Shown: piece by piece, positions 44,979 through 54,169 of the stretch | Numbering within the stretch: the first letter of the stretch is position 1 | Layout: every line of letters starts with the position of its first letter | From: Chromobacterium violaceum ATCC 12472 | Lineage (GTDB): Bacteria > Pseudomonadota > Gammaproteobacteria > Burkholderiales > Chromobacteriaceae | Direction of reading: 5' to 3' | Assembly: GCF_000007705.1 (NCBI RefSeq) | Contig: NC_005085.1 | Location: forward strand, 4,535,752-4,599,751 | Length of the DNA stretch: 64,000 nt | Translations under genes and position numbers: made by a program | The notes under the pieces: model-generated | Seen by the model: the letters and a program-made list of their open reading frames with translations, nothing else | What the model was told of the DNA's origin: nothing | Database searches by the model: none

Positions 44979-46628
44979 TCAGGCGGTGCGAAAGCGGCTG
45001 ATCGCCTCGTCCAGGCTGTGCGCCAGGCCAGACAGCTGGCTGGCCATCGCCGACGACGACTCCACCGACTGGCCGTTTTCCGAACCCATATTGGCGATGC
45101 GCTCGACATTCTTGGCCGCCTCGTTGCTGGCGGTGCTCTGCTCGCGCATCGCCGCGGCGATCTCGCTGGTCTTGTCCAACAGGCCGGAGGACAGCGTGCG
45201 GATCTGCTCCAGCCGTTCGCTGAGCTGCCCGCTGAGCGCCACGCCGCTGGACACGCGCTCCGCCGCCTCGCGCATGCTGGCCGCCGCGGTGGAGGTGTCG
45301 CCCTGCACCGCCTGGATCTTCTCGGAGATCTCGCCGGTGGCTTGAGCGGTGCGCTCGGCCAGCTTTCTCACCTCGTCGGCCACCACCGCGAAGCCGCGGC
45401 CCATCTCGCCGGCGCGCGCCGCCTCGATCGCCGCGTTCAGCGCCAGCAGATTGGTCTGCTCGGCGATGTCGTGGATCACGTCGACGATGTTGCCGATCTC
45501 GTCCGAGCGCTGGTTCAGGCCGCTGATGATGGTTTCCGAGCGCCCGATCACCCGCGCGATCTCCTGCATCTGCCCGGCGGTCTCGCCCGCCGTCTCGCTG
45601 CCGCTGACCGCCGCGCTCATGCTGCTCTTGGCCTCGCTGGCCATTTCCGCGGCGTGCTCCGCTACCAGGTTGATGCTGACCGTCATCTGCTCCACCGCCG
45701 CCGCGGTGGACGACGAGGCGTCGGTCTGCACCCTGGAGGCGTCGGCGATGCGGCGCGACACCTCGGACAGCGCGTGGGCGGTGTCGTTGACCTGCTTCGC
45801 GTCTTCGCGCGTCTGGCCGATGAAGGCGCGCAGATTGGCCAGCAGTTGGGCCAGCGCGCGGCCGGTCTCGCTAACCTCGTCGCGGCCGGTCTGATCCACC
45901 GCGATGGTCAGGTCGTTGTGCTCGGCCGCGTGGCGCATGCTGTCCTGCATCGCCCGCAGCGGCGCGGTGATCGAGCGCACGATCACCCAGGCCAGCGCCA
46001 CGCCGACCAGCAGCGCCAGCAGCAATACCGTCAGCATGCCTTGCTGGGTGCGCGCCATGCTGGTTTCCAGATCGGTTTCCGCCTGCTGCGCGCTGTCGTC
46101 CGCCAGCTTGCTCAGCTTGTCCAGCGCCCCGCGCGCCGCGTACAGCTTGGGCTTGAACGGCGCGATGCCGGCGTCGCCGATATTGGCCGCGGCGATCTCG
46201 CCGGAAGCGATCTTCTGGTACAGGCCGCCCATCCCTTGCTCATAGCCGGCGATGCCCTCCAGCATGCCGTCGAACTCGCCCTGATGGTCCGCCGCCATCG
46301 CCATGCCCTTGGCCTTGGCCACGCCGGACCTGAAATCGGCGATGTGCTTGTCCAGCAGCTGCTTGTTGGTCTGGATGCTCTGATCGGAATTGGCCGGATT
46401 GCCGATGCTGATGAAAATGTTCTTCTCGTCCTGGCGGATGTGCAGCATGGTCCGCTGCAGATCGTCCATCTGGTGCCGGAACGCGATCTTCTGGTCGAAC
46501 AACGCGGTCAGCTCGCGGTTGATCTTGTCCATCGACCACCAGCCTACGCCGCCCACCACCCCCACCGCCAGCAGCAAGGCTCCCGCCAGCGCCGCGATGC
46601 GCTGGCCGATTGAAAATTGGCTCAACAT
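44979..46628 (-). CDS. Methyl-accepting chemotaxis protein
   Basis: This 549-residue chemoreceptor has a membrane helix (about 11-30), a periplasmic four-helix-bundle sensor (about 31-190), a second helix (about 190-212), a HAMP domain (about 213-265) and the long cytoplasmic signalling helix pair. The hairpin tip is [19 protein letters not shown], and [18 protein letters not shown] follows. The ATG at 46628 follows GGGAAG. The ligand is not predictable. The flanking 46629-46848 region is AT-rich and carries its promoter. Confidence 0.95.
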   Translation of the reverse strand: MLSQFSIGQRIAALAGALLLAVGVVGGVGWWSMDKINRELTALFDQKIAFRHQMDDLQRTMLHIRQDEKNIFISIGNPANSDQSIQTNKQLLDKHIADFRSGVAKAKGMAMAADHQGEFDGMLEGIAGYEQGMGGLYQKIASGEIAAANIGDAGIAPFKPKLYAARGALDKLSKLADDSAQQAETDLETSMARTQQGMLTVLLLALLVGVALAWVIVRSITAPLRAMQDSMRHAAEHNDLTIAVDQTGRDEVSETGRALAQLLANLRAFIGQTREDAKQVNDTAHALSEVSRRIADASRVQTDASSSTAAAVEQMTVSINLVAEHAAEMASEAKSSMSAAVSGSETAGETAGQMQEIARVIGRSETIISGLNQRSDEIGNIVDVIHDIAEQTNLLALNAAIEAARAGEMGRGFAVVADEVRKLAERTAQATGEISEKIQAVQGDTSTAAASMREAAERVSSGVALSGQLSERLEQIRTLSSGLLDKTSEIAAAMREQSTASNEAAKNVERIANMGSENGQSVESSSAMASQLSGLAHSLDEAISRFRTA

Positions 46629-46848
46629 GACTTCCCCGTCTCTGTTTGGTTTATCAATTTGTTTTGAAATTCTACGCTGATAAATAAAGTATCGATTTGA
46701 TACTAATACTAATTTATTTGGTCTGTGAAAATTCACTTGCGAATGATTTATTCGGCGCGCATCCCAGGACATCCGGACAGGCCGGGCTTGCCAAAGCCGC
46801 TGTGATAACCATAGGCTGGACGCTTGTTCGATACCAAGGCCGACAATC

Positions 46849-47685
46849 ATGTACACCACGCTGATTTCCTGCCGACAGCTGATGGAAGCGCCCGCCGAAT
46901 CGCTGATCGTGCTGGACTGCCGCTTCCAGCTGGACAATCCCGACTACGGCCACGCCGCCTACGAGCAGGGCCACATCCCGGGCGCCCACTACCTGCACCT
47001 CGACTACCACCTGTCCGGCAGCAAGAACGGCCAGAACGGCCGCCATCCTTTGCCGGACGGCCAGCGGCTGGCGGTGGACCTGGGCGCGCTTGGCGTGGGC
47101 GAGAACACCCAGGTGGTGGCCTACGACGACGGAGCAGGACAGTACGCGGCGCGCGCCTGGTGGCTGCTGCGCTGGCTGGGCCACGACAAGGTCGCGGTGC
47201 TGGACGGCGGCTTCGCCGCCTGGAAAGCGGCCGGCGGCGCGGTGGACGCCGAGCCGCCGCAGCGCCGCCCCTGCCGCTTCTCCATCCGCCGCCCGCTGCA
47301 GGCGACGGTGGACGCCGGCGCGGTGCAAGCCAATCTGGATGAAAAAACGTTCACGGTGGTGGACGCCCGCAGCCCGGAACGCTTCCGCGGCTTGGGCGAG
47401 ACGATAGACCCGGTGGGCGGCCACATTCCCGGCGCCGCCAACCGCTTCTTCATGGACAACCTGGACGCAGGCCGCTACAAGCCCGCCGCGCGGCTGCGCG
47501 CCGAGTGGGAGGCCTTGCTGGGCGAGGGCTTCGATCCCGCCGCCATCGTCCACCAATGCGGCTCCGGCGTCACCGCCTGCCATAATCTGCTGGCGATGGA
47601 GATCGCCGGCCTACCCGGCAGCCGGCTCTACCCCGGCTCCTGGAGCGAGTGGTGCAGCGACCCGGCGCGGCCGGTCGCGCGCTGA
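46849..47685 (+). CDS. sseA: Sulfurtransferase of the SseA type (tandem rhodanese domains)
   Basis: This 278-residue enzyme has two rhodanese domains. The first (about 10-125) is inactive with [13 protein letters not shown] at the active loop position. The second (about 150-275) carries the catalytic cysteine in [10 protein letters not shown]. The CGSGVTA loop is that of 3-mercaptopyruvate sulfurtransferases rather than thiosulfate rhodaneses (CRKGVT), so mercaptopyruvate is the probable donor. No operon partner. Confidence 0.88.
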   Translation: MYTTLISCRQLMEAPAESLIVLDCRFQLDNPDYGHAAYEQGHIPGAHYLHLDYHLSGSKNGQNGRHPLPDGQRLAVDLGALGVGENTQVVAYDDGAGQYAARAWWLLRWLGHDKVAVLDGGFAAWKAAGGAVDAEPPQRRPCRFSIRRPLQATVDAGAVQANLDEKTFTVVDARSPERFRGLGETIDPVGGHIPGAANRFFMDNLDAGRYKPAARLRAEWEALLGEGFDPAAIVHQCGSGVTACHNLLAMEIAGLPGSRLYPGSWSEWCSDPARPVAR

Positions 47686-47692
47686 TCTGCGC

Positions 47693-47722
47693 GCCATAAA
47701 GAAAGCCCGGCCTGGCCGGGCT
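47693..47722 (-). terminator. Terminator for the minus-strand hydrolase gene
   Basis: AGCCCGGCC and GGCCGGGCT pair; on the minus strand they are followed by TTCTTTATGG, while the plus side lacks a T-run. Confidence 0.6.
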
Positions 47723-47755
47723 CTCGATCGCAACCGCGCGGGGACAGGTTTACCG

Positions 47756-48352
47756 CTACCCCAGGATCAGCCGCTGCAGCAGGCGCTGCCCGGCTGGCCA
47801 GCTGCCGAGGCCGGCGTGGCTGCCCATATGGCCGGCCATGCCGCCGTCGACGAATTCCGCGCCCCACAGCTCGGCCATCCGCCTCGCCTCTTCGAACTCG
47901 CAGAACGGATCGTCGCGGCTGGCCACCAACAGCGCCGGCACCGGCAGCTTGCGCTCCGGCAGCGTTTCGAAGCCGGCGAAAGTCGGCAGCGGCGCGCCTT
48001 CCGGCAGTTCCCCGCTGGCGCGGGCGCGCTCGTCGGTCAGCGGAATCGCCGGCGGCGCCACCAGCAGCGCGCCCTTCACCTTGCGCTGCTCCAGCAGCGT
48101 CGCCTGCAGCAGCCAGGCGACCGTCGTATGGCAGCCCAGACTGTGGGCGGCGATCACCAGTTTCCCCGGAATCTCCGCCACCGCCGCGGCCAGACCGGCC
48201 ACCCATTCGTCGCGGGTCGGGTATAGCCAGTCGCGCTGCTCGGCGCGGCGCGCCAGCGGATAGGTTTTTTCCCAGTAGCCGTGCCAGTGCGTGTCGCCGG
48301 AATTGCCCCAGCCGGGCACCGTCAGCAGCGTGACGTCATCGTCGTCCCACAT
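47756..48352 (-). CDS. RBBP9/YdeN-type alpha/beta hydrolase
   Basis: This 198-residue serine hydrolase has the N-terminal VPGWGNSGDTHWHGYWEK, typical of the RBBP9/DUF1234 family, nucleophile Ser in IAAHSLGCHTTVAW, Asp in SRDDPFC, and His in GHMGSHAGLGSW. The substrate is unknown. Its start shares bases with the xthA stop (TGATG), so it is co-expressed with exonuclease III. Confidence 0.88.
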   Translation of the reverse strand: MWDDDDVTLLTVPGWGNSGDTHWHGYWEKTYPLARRAEQRDWLYPTRDEWVAGLAAAVAEIPGKLVIAAHSLGCHTTVAWLLQATLLEQRKVKGALLVAPPAIPLTDERARASGELPEGAPLPTFAGFETLPERKLPVPALLVASRDDPFCEFEEARRMAELWGAEFVDGGMAGHMGSHAGLGSWPAGQRLLQRLILG

Positions 48353-49128
48353 CACAGGCTCCGCCGGTAGTCGACGATCAGCGGCGCGTGGTCGGAGAAT
48401 TTCTCGTCCTTGTACACGCTGGCGGACTCGGCCAGCTCCATCAGCGACGGCGTGACGATCTGGTAGTCGATGCGCCAGCCGACGTCCTTGGCGTAGGCCT
48501 GGCCGCGGTTGCTCCACCAGGTGTAGCCCGGCGCTTCCGGGTACAGATTGCGCCACACGTCGCGCCAGCCGACGCGGCCCAACAGATCGGTCATCCAGGC
48601 GCGCTCCTCCGGCAGGAAGCCGGAGTTCTTCAGATTGCCCTTCCAGTTCTTCAGGTCGATCTCGTTGTGGGCGATGTTCCAGTCGCCGCAGATCACGATG
48701 TCGCGGCCTTCGGCGCGCAGTTTTTCCAGGTGCGGCATGAACACGTCGAGGAAGTCGAACTTCACTTGCTGGCGCTCGTCGCTGCTGGAGCCGGACGGCA
48801 GATACAGCGACACCACCGACAGCTTGCCGAAGTCCAGCTGCAGAAAGCGGCCCTCGGCGTCGATCCAGTCCACGCCCAACCCTTCCACTACCGCGTCCGG
48901 CTGGTGCCGGGTGTAGAGGCCTACTCCGCTGTAGCCCTTCTTCTCGGCGTAGTGGAAGTAGCCGGCCAGGCCGTCCGGATTGCGCATCCGCTCGGACAGG
49001 TCGCCCGCCTGCGCCTTCAGCTCCTGCACGCAGACGAAGTCGGCGTCGATGCCGGCCAGCCAGTCGAAAAAGCCTTTCTTGTCCGCCGAGCGGATGCCGT
49101 TGAGATTGGCGGAAACGATTCGAAGCAT
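48352..49128 (-). CDS. xthA: XthA, exodeoxyribonuclease III
   Basis: This 258-residue AP endonuclease and 3'-exonuclease has family motifs: SANLNGIRSADKKGFFDWL, CVQELKAQ, GYSGVGLYTR, ICGDWNIAHNEIDLKNWKGN, WWSNRGQAYAKDVGWRIDYQIV and FSDHAPLIVDY. All catalytic Asp, Glu and His residues are present. It is divergent from pyrE with 74 bp between the starts. Confidence 0.96.
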   Translation of the reverse strand: MLRIVSANLNGIRSADKKGFFDWLAGIDADFVCVQELKAQAGDLSERMRNPDGLAGYFHYAEKKGYSGVGLYTRHQPDAVVEGLGVDWIDAEGRFLQLDFGKLSVVSLYLPSGSSSDERQQVKFDFLDVFMPHLEKLRAEGRDIVICGDWNIAHNEIDLKNWKGNLKNSGFLPEERAWMTDLLGRVGWRDVWRNLYPEAPGYTWWSNRGQAYAKDVGWRIDYQIVTPSLMELAESASVYKDEKFSDHAPLIVDYRRSL

Positions 49129-49202
49129 TGTGTCTCCCGTGCTATGCTTGCGGCGGTTTTTTTCAGCCGTTCAAACAGTTAACGATTCGATAAGGAATGA
49201 GG

Positions 49203-49847
49203 ATGAGCGACTTTCGTCAGGATTTTATTCGTTTTGCGCTCGACAAGCAGGTGCTGAAATTTGGCGAGTTCATCACCAAGGCGGGCCGCAAGTCGCCGTA
49301 CTTCTTCAACGCCGGCCTGTTCAACGACGGCCTGTCCACGCTGAACCTGTCGCGATTCTACGCCAAGTCCATCCAGCAAAGCGGCATCCAGTTCGACATG
49401 CTGTTCGGGCCGGCCTATAAAGGCATCATACTGGCCGCCGCCGCCGGCATGGCGCTGGCCGAGCAGGGCCGCAACGTGCCGTTCGCCTACAACCGCAAGG
49501 AAGCCAAGGACCACGGCGAGGGCGGCACCCTGGTCGGCGCGCCGCTGAAGGGCAAGGTGCTGATCATCGACGACGTGATCTCGGCCGGCACCTCGGTGCG
49601 CGAGTCGGTGGAGCTGATCCGCGCCGCCGGCGCCGAACCGGCCGGCGTCGCCATCGCGCTGGACCGGATGGAGCGCGGCCAGGGCGAATTGTCGGCGGTG
49701 CAGGAAGTGGCCCAGCAACATGGCCTGCCGGTGGTCGCCATCGCCACGCTGAAAGACCTGCTGGGTTTCCTGGAAAACAGCCCGGAACTGGCCGCCCACC
49801 TCGACGCGGTGCGCGCCTACCGCGCCCAATACGGAGTCGACGACTGA
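49203..49847 (+). CDS. pyrE: PyrE, orotate phosphoribosyltransferase
   Basis: This 214-residue enzyme joins orotate and PRPP to make OMP. PRPP site [16 protein letters not shown], catalytic loop [12 protein letters not shown], and [10 protein letters not shown] are present. The ATG at 49203 with AAGGA seven bases upstream was chosen over 49197. Stop and the next ATG are one base apart, so it is co-transcribed with the DUF4124 gene. Confidence 0.96.
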   Translation: MSDFRQDFIRFALDKQVLKFGEFITKAGRKSPYFFNAGLFNDGLSTLNLSRFYAKSIQQSGIQFDMLFGPAYKGIILAAAAGMALAEQGRNVPFAYNRKEAKDHGEGGTLVGAPLKGKVLIIDDVISAGTSVRESVELIRAAGAEPAGVAIALDRMERGQGELSAVQEVAQQHGLPVVAIATLKDLLGFLENSPELAAHLDAVRAYRAQYGVDD

Positions 49848-49848
49848 C

Positions 49849-50436
49849 ATGAAAGCGCTTGCCGGACTCACGCTGCTGTTGTGCTCGCTGGCCCAGGCCG
49901 GCGTCTACAAATGGGTGGACGAGGCCGGCAACACGCATTACAGCGACGCGCCGCCGCTGGAGAAGCAGAACCGCGGCGTCGCCGAACTGAGCAAGCAGGG
50001 CGCGATCAACAAGCCAGCCGAGACCGAAGCGCAGCGCCAGGCGCGCGAAGCGTCCGCCGCCGCGGCCCGGCAACAGCAGCAGCAACGGTTGGATGCCGCC
50101 CGCCACGATCAGGCGCTGGTGCAAAGCTACCCGACGCTGGCCGATCTGCAGGCCGACCGCGAGCGCCAGCTGGCGGTGCTGCAATCCTCCTACCACGCGC
50201 TGGAGCTGCGCGGCCAGGGACTGGCGCTGCAACGCAGCCATCTGGAGCAGGACCTCGAACGCAGCCGGCAGCAGCAACCGACGCCGCCAGCCGCCGCCGC
50301 CGTGCGCAATCTTCAGCTGCTGCGGCAATCGCAGCAGGACCTGCAGCGGCAGATCGCCGCCAAGCGCGCCGAACTGGACGCGTTCCGCCAGCGGATGCAG
50401 CAGGACATCGCCCGCTACCGCCAGCTCAATCCCTGA
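49849..50436 (+). CDS. DUF4124-domain secreted protein
   Basis: This 195-residue protein has a short signal peptide (MKALAGLTLLLCSLAQA) directly followed by the DUF4124 motif GVYKWVDEAGNTHYSDAPP. The rest is a Gln/Arg/Ala-rich coiled coil. Family role is unknown; many members are envelope-associated. It follows pyrE by one base and ends exactly where the converging small gene ends (50436/50437). Confidence 0.85.
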   Translation: MKALAGLTLLLCSLAQAGVYKWVDEAGNTHYSDAPPLEKQNRGVAELSKQGAINKPAETEAQRQAREASAAAARQQQQQRLDAARHDQALVQSYPTLADLQADRERQLAVLQSSYHALELRGQGLALQRSHLEQDLERSRQQQPTPPAAAAVRNLQLLRQSQQDLQRQIAAKRAELDAFRQRMQQDIARYRQLNP

Positions 50437-50766
50437 TCACTGCCCGCTTTCCTTGCGCTGCCAGGCCTGGTTCAGCGTCTGCGTCGCCTGGTCCAGCCCC
50501 TGCTTGGCGCGCGCCTGCGCGTCGGTGGCGGCCGCCAGTTCGGCATTGGCCTTGTCCAGCGCCGCCTGGGCGCCGGCCAGCCGCTGTTCGGCGAGCGCCT
50601 TTTCGTCCTGCGCCGCCTTCAGCTTGCCATCCAGCAGCCTCTGCTGGCTCTGCGCCTGCTGGAAAGCCATCTGCGCGGCCAGCAGCTGCTCGTCGGCGCT
50701 CTGCGCCCAAGCCGCGCCGGAGGCCAGCGCCGCCAGCAGCGGCGCGCCCAACACCAGTTTGTTCAT
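50437..50766 (-). CDS. Small secreted coiled-coil protein
   Basis: This 109-residue protein has a signal peptide (ASGAAWA/QSADE). The mature part is nearly all coiled coil with Ala, Gln, Lys and Leu repeats. Resembles Lpp-like or TolA-like helical periplasmic proteins only in composition. No further function is visible. The region 50767-50912 to the tRNA terminator is empty. Confidence 0.72.
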   Translation of the reverse strand: MNKLVLGAPLLAALASGAAWAQSADEQLLAAQMAFQQAQSQQRLLDGKLKAAQDEKALAEQRLAGAQAALDKANAELAAATDAQARAKQGLDQATQTLNQAWQRKESGQ

Positions 50767-50912
50767 TATGTTCCCCTTGTCGAATGTCAGCCGACATTAT
50801 GCGGCAAGCCGGCCGGCCGGCGCATCCGGCCTCGCCAATCGAATGCTTGCCTCGCTCCGCGGCTCGGAAAGCCGGGAGGCGATCAATGCGCTGCGGCGGA
50901 ACAGCGTGGGCG

Positions 50913-50947
50913 GAGAAAAGCGAAGGGCCCGGACAATAGCCGGGCCC
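50913..50947 (-). terminator. Terminator of the tRNA-Lys operon
   Basis: GGGCCCGG and CCGGGCCC pair around ACAATAG-type loop bases; on the minus strand this is followed by TTCGCTTTT. It is 13 bases after the last tRNA. Confidence 0.82.
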
Positions 50948-50960
50948 TCGCGGGAATGCT

Positions 50961-51036
50961 TGGTGGGTCGTGCGGGATTCGAACCTGCGACCAACGGATT
51001 AAAAGTCCGCTGCTCTACCAGCTGAGCTAACGACCC
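50961..51036 (-). tRNA. tRNA-Lys (anticodon TTT)
   Basis: 76-nt cloverleaf on the minus strand with GGGTCGT / ACGACCC acceptor arms, encoded CCA, and anticodon loop CTTTTAA. Fifth gene of a five-tRNA array. Confidence 0.97.
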
Positions 51037-51074
51037 ATCGGGATGTATTCGTATCGGGGAGGGTGCAGGGATGG

Positions 51075-51150
51075 TGGTGGGTCGTGAGTGGCTCGAACAC
51101 TCGACCTACGGATTAAGAGTCCGCTGCTCTACCAACTGAGCTAACGACCC
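51075..51150 (-). tRNA. tRNA-Lys (anticodon CTT)
   Basis: 76-nt cloverleaf with the same acceptor arm, encoded CCA and anticodon loop CTCTTAA. It differs from the TTT type also in the T-arm and variable loop. Fourth in the array. Confidence 0.97.
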
Positions 51151-51185
51151 ATCCGGTCTGCACAAAAGACAGAAATGAACTTGAT

Positions 51186-51261
51186 TGGTGGGTCGTGCGG
51201 GATTCGAACCTGCGACCAACGGATTAAAAGTCCGCTGCTCTACCAGCTGAGCTAACGACCC
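51186..51261 (-). tRNA. tRNA-Lys (anticodon TTT)
   Basis: Same sequence type as the gene at 50961-51036. Third in the array. Confidence 0.97.
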
Positions 51262-51289
51262 GCACAACGTACGGCGGCATGTCTGAGGA

Positions 51290-51365
51290 TGGTGGGTCGT
51301 GAGTGGCTCGAACACTCGACCTACGGATTAAGAGTCCGCTGCTCTACCAACTGAGCTAACGACCC
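51290..51365 (-). tRNA. tRNA-Lys (anticodon CTT)
   Basis: Same sequence type as the gene at 51075-51150. Second in the array. Confidence 0.97.
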
Positions 51366-51402
51366 GTCCGGGACATGCTACTACACTATATCAAGCTTTC
51401 TC

Positions 51403-51478
51403 TGGTGGGTCGTGCGGGATTCGAACCTGCGACCAACGGATTAAAAGTCCGCTGCTCTACCAGCTGAGCTAACGACCC
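51403..51478 (-). tRNA. tRNA-Lys (anticodon TTT)
   Basis: First gene of the array, directly after the promoter at 51493-51521; same sequence type as the other TTT copies. Confidence 0.97.
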
Positions 51479-51492
51479 ATCGAGAGCTCGCA

Positions 51493-51521
51493 ACTATAAT
51501 GAAACGTTTCAGTCGAGTCAA
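51493..51521 (-). promoter_or_regulatory. Sigma70 promoter of the tRNA-Lys operon
   Basis: On the minus strand TTGACT, exactly 17 bases, TATAGT, followed by a GC-rich stretch (TGCGAGC) typical of stringently controlled tRNA promoters. The start would be near 51486. Confidence 0.88.
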
Positions 51522-51608
51522 GCTGTATCGCGAAAAAATTTCCCCGTCCGCCTCTTAATCATGGGAACGAAACCGGCCGGAAAACAGTCGGAACAAACCG
51601 GCCCGTGA

Positions 51609-51953
51609 TTATTCGCCACTTGAAACCACGCTGTTCGATACCCATGTGAGATAAGAGGGCAATCCCTGCGCCAGCGGCAGCGCGACGATCTCCGGCACCT
51701 GGTACGGGTGCAGCGCCGCCAGCTTGGCCTCCAGTTGCGGATACGCGTCAGCGCGGGTCTTGATCAGCAGCGGAATTTCCTCGGCCTGCTCCACCGCGCC
51801 CTGCCAGCGGTACACTGAACGGCAGGGTGCCAGAATATTGACGCAGGCGGCCAGTTGCTCGGTCACCAGCGTCGTCGCGATGCGCTCGGCGGTTTCCGCG
51901 TCCGGCGCGTTGCAGACAACCAGTAAACAATCGTTAGATGGAATCGGATTCAA
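51609..51953 (-). CDS. cutA: CutA, divalent cation tolerance protein
   Basis: This 114-residue trimeric PII-like protein has family motifs: VVCNAPDAETAERIATTLVTEQLAACVNI, YRWQGAVEQAEEIPLLIKT, and LHPYQVPEIVALPL. No ATG is available: the frame opens at TTG 51953, with GGGAGA at about ten bases. That start is one base from the divergent fxsA ATG, so the two genes must use promoters lying inside each other or very close overlapping signals. Confidence 0.92.
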   Translation of the reverse strand: MNPIPSNDCLLVVCNAPDAETAERIATTLVTEQLAACVNILAPCRSVYRWQGAVEQAEEIPLLIKTRADAYPQLEAKLAALHPYQVPEIVALPLAQGLPSYLTWVSNSVVSSGE

Positions 51954-51954
51954 G

Positions 51955-52395
51955 ATGCGCGTTCTCCCGCTGCTGTTGCTGATTTACCCGTTCGCCGAAA
52001 TCGCCGCCCTGGTGGCGCTGGCCGACCGCATCGGCGGCCTGGCGGTCTTCCTCTTGGTGCTGCTGTCCTCGATGCTGGGGCTGTGGATGCTGCGCAACCA
52101 GAAGCTGGGCGCGCTGCTGACGCTGGGCAGCGTGATGCGCCAGGGCGACAAGGTTTCGCTGTACTCGCTGCTGTGGCCGCTGCGCTATGCGCTGGCCGGC
52201 CTGCTGTTCCTGCTGCCCGGCCTGCTCAGCGACGTGGCCGCCGTCCTGCTGCTGCTGCCGCTGAAAGGCCCGGACATCTCGCTGCGCGCCACCGGCGCGG
52301 GGCCGGCCGCCGGACCGGCCGGAGGCAGCGACATCATAGAAGGAGAATTCAGCCGCGTGGACGAAACCACGCCGCCGGGACGCCGCATTCAGTGA
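51955..52395 (+). CDS. fxsA: FxsA family membrane protein
   Basis: This 146-residue inner membrane protein has three or four hydrophobic segments (about 2-20, 25-48, 70-100). FxsA signatures are LLLIYPFAEIAALVALADRIGG and LLFLLPGLLSDVAAVLLLLP. In E. coli, FxsA relieves exclusion of phage T7 by the F plasmid. The C-terminal tail is polar. It is divergent from cutA and its last bases overlap the converging DUF167 gene by seven. Confidence 0.9.
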   Translation: MRVLPLLLLIYPFAEIAALVALADRIGGLAVFLLVLLSSMLGLWMLRNQKLGALLTLGSVMRQGDKVSLYSLLWPLRYALAGLLFLLPGLLSDVAAVLLLLPLKGPDISLRATGAGPAAGPAGGSDIIEGEFSRVDETTPPGRRIQ

Positions 52396-52685
52396 AAGCC
52401 CAGACGGTCCAGCGCCTCGGCGGCATCGAGCCCGCAGGCGATCCTCACCACCTTGTGCCGGCTCTTGTCGCCGGACAACAATTCCACGTCGCGCTTGGCG
52501 ACGCCGAAACGATCGGCCAGCCAGGCCAGCAGCGCGGCATTGGCCTTGCCGTCCACCGGCGGCGCGGCCAGCCTGAGCTTCAGGCACTCGCCATGTTCGC
52601 CGGCCGCCTCGGTCTTTTTGGCGCCCGGCTGCACATGCAGCGTCAGACGGACATGGCCGTCATGGCACGACAACCAAGGTTTCAT
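52389..52685 (-). CDS. DUF167 / YggU family protein
   Basis: This 98-residue small basic protein has family motifs: [39 protein letters not shown], and [16 protein letters not shown]. No biochemical function is established for the family. It converges with fxsA and overlaps its end. Confidence 0.92.
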   Translation of the reverse strand: MKPWLSCHDGHVRLTLHVQPGAKKTEAAGEHGECLKLRLAAPPVDGKANAALLAWLADRFGVAKRDVELLSGDKSRHKVVRIACGLDAAEALDRLGFH

Positions 52686-52761
52686 CCCATTTCCCGCTCA
52701 AAACGGGAAGTGTAGTCCAAAACGCGGCCTGGAAGCAGCGCCGCCAAAAAGGAGCATCGTC

Positions 52762-53229
52762 ATGGATATCGGCATCAACGAACAAGATCGCCAGGAAATC
52801 GCCCACGGCCTGTCCCGCCTGCTGGCAGACAGCTACACCCTGTACCTGAAGACGCACAACTTCCACTGGAACGTCACCGGGCCGATGTTCAACACCCTGC
52901 ACCTGATGTTCGAGACCCAGTACAACGAACTGGCGCTGGCGGTGGACGCCGTCGCCGAGCGCATCCGCGCGCTCGGCCACTACGCGCCGGGCAGCTACGC
53001 CGACTACGCCAAGCTGACCGCCATTCCGGAAGCCGCCGGCACGCCGCCGAAGGCCGAGGACATGATCCGCCAGCTGGTGGACGGCCACGAAACCGTCTGC
53101 CGCACCGCCCGCAGCGTGTTCGCCGTGGTGGAGCGCGCCTCCGACGAGCCCAGCGCCGATCTGCTGACCCAGCGCCTGCAAGTGCACGAGAAAACCGCCT
53201 GGATGCTGCGCAGCCTGCTGGAAAAATAA
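52762..53229 (+). CDS. dps: Dps family DNA-protecting ferritin
   Basis: This 155-residue protein forms a 12-mer that oxidises iron and protects DNA. The ferroxidase site is shared between subunits: [15 protein letters not shown] (two His) and [25 protein letters not shown] (Asp and Glu). The ATG at 52762 follows AAAGGAG. N-terminal Lys-rich DNA-binding tail is absent, so DNA binding may be weak. A terminator follows. Confidence 0.95.
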   Translation: MDIGINEQDRQEIAHGLSRLLADSYTLYLKTHNFHWNVTGPMFNTLHLMFETQYNELALAVDAVAERIRALGHYAPGSYADYAKLTAIPEAAGTPPKAEDMIRQLVDGHETVCRTARSVFAVVERASDEPSADLLTQRLQVHEKTAWMLRSLLEK

Positions 53230-53250
53230 GCCGGCCGCGCGCCGCCGCCG

Positions 53251-53276
53251 AAACGCCGCCTCCGCGCGGCGTTTTT
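53251..53276 (+). terminator. Terminator after dps
   Basis: AAACGCCGC and GCGGCGTTT pair around CTCCGC and are followed by more T. Confidence 0.88.
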
Positions 53277-53318
53277 GCATGGCCGCGTGCTACACTCTGG
53301 CAAAATCCGGAACCCGCG

Positions 53319-54155
53319 ATGGCCGACCACTTGTACCGTCCCCGCCCATCCGCGTCCAGCGGCCCGCTGCTGTGGCTGACGCTGGCCGCGTCGCTGCTGG
53401 CCCACCTGCTGATCCTCAGCCTGGGCGGCGGCGCTGCCGCGCCCGACCGCCGGCCGGATCCCCCCGCGGCGCGCCAGATCAGCATCCGCCTGGCCCGCCA
53501 AGCGGCGCCGGCCGCGCCGCGGACGGAACGGCTGGCCGAGGCCGACCGCGCCGGCTCCGGCAACAGCGCCGAGCCGGAACAGCTGCTCAGCCGCCGCGAG
53601 CCGCCCAGGCCCAAGCCTGCGGCCGAGACGGCGGAAACGCCGACGCCTGCCACGCCCATCGCCCGACCGACGCCCGCCCCGGCCAAGGTCCAGCCGCCGC
53701 CGCCCAGCGGCCAGGTCAGCACCGGCTCGCTGCTGGCCCAGGTCGGCGCGCTGTCGCGCGGCGGCGACAGCGCCATGGCCGACAGCGACAAGGAAAGCGG
53801 CCAGGCCGGCAACGCGCTCGGCGAGGCGGCGCGCGGCTACCCGTGGGCTCGCTACCAGGCCGACTGGCGGCTGAAGGTGGAACGCATCGGCAATCTGAAT
53901 TACCCGGAGGAGGCGCGGCGCCAAGGCCTGCATGGCGCGGTGACGCTGGAGGTGACGATAGCGGCCGACGGCAGCCTGCAGGGGCAGCGGGTCACCCGCA
54001 GTTCCGGCAGCCCGGTGCTGGACGACGCCGCCCAGCGCATCGTCGAGCTGTCGTCGCCGTTCCCGCCGTTCCCGCCGGCGCTGGCGCGCGCCCAGGCGAT
54101 GCGCATCAAGCAGAAATTCGTCTTCACCCGGGACAATCTCCTATCCAGCCATTGA
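53319..54155 (+). CDS. TonB-like energy transducer
   Basis: This 278-residue protein has one N-terminal membrane helix (LLWLTLAASLLAHLLILSLGG), a long Pro/Ala/Arg-rich periplasmic spacer (about 45-140), and a TonB C-terminal domain (about 190-275, NYPEEARRQGLHGAVTLEVTIAADGSL, SSGSPVLDDAAQRIV). No exbB or exbD is adjacent, so it must share a motor complex or act as a solitary TonB. It begins a short plus-strand cluster with 54170. Confidence 0.88.
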   Translation: MADHLYRPRPSASSGPLLWLTLAASLLAHLLILSLGGGAAAPDRRPDPPAARQISIRLARQAAPAAPRTERLAEADRAGSGNSAEPEQLLSRREPPRPKPAAETAETPTPATPIARPTPAPAKVQPPPPSGQVSTGSLLAQVGALSRGGDSAMADSDKESGQAGNALGEAARGYPWARYQADWRLKVERIGNLNYPEEARRQGLHGAVTLEVTIAADGSLQGQRVTRSSGSPVLDDAAQRIVELSSPFPPFPPALARAQAMRIKQKFVFTRDNLLSSH

Positions 54156-54169
54156 ACCAAGGATCCATC

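Noticed and set aside
46689-46716. A sigma28 flagellar-type promoter upstream of the chemoreceptor gene
   Set aside because: TAAA and an ATCGATA-type -10 are present, but the spacing is 16 rather than 15 and the -10 matches only partly in an AT-rich stretch.
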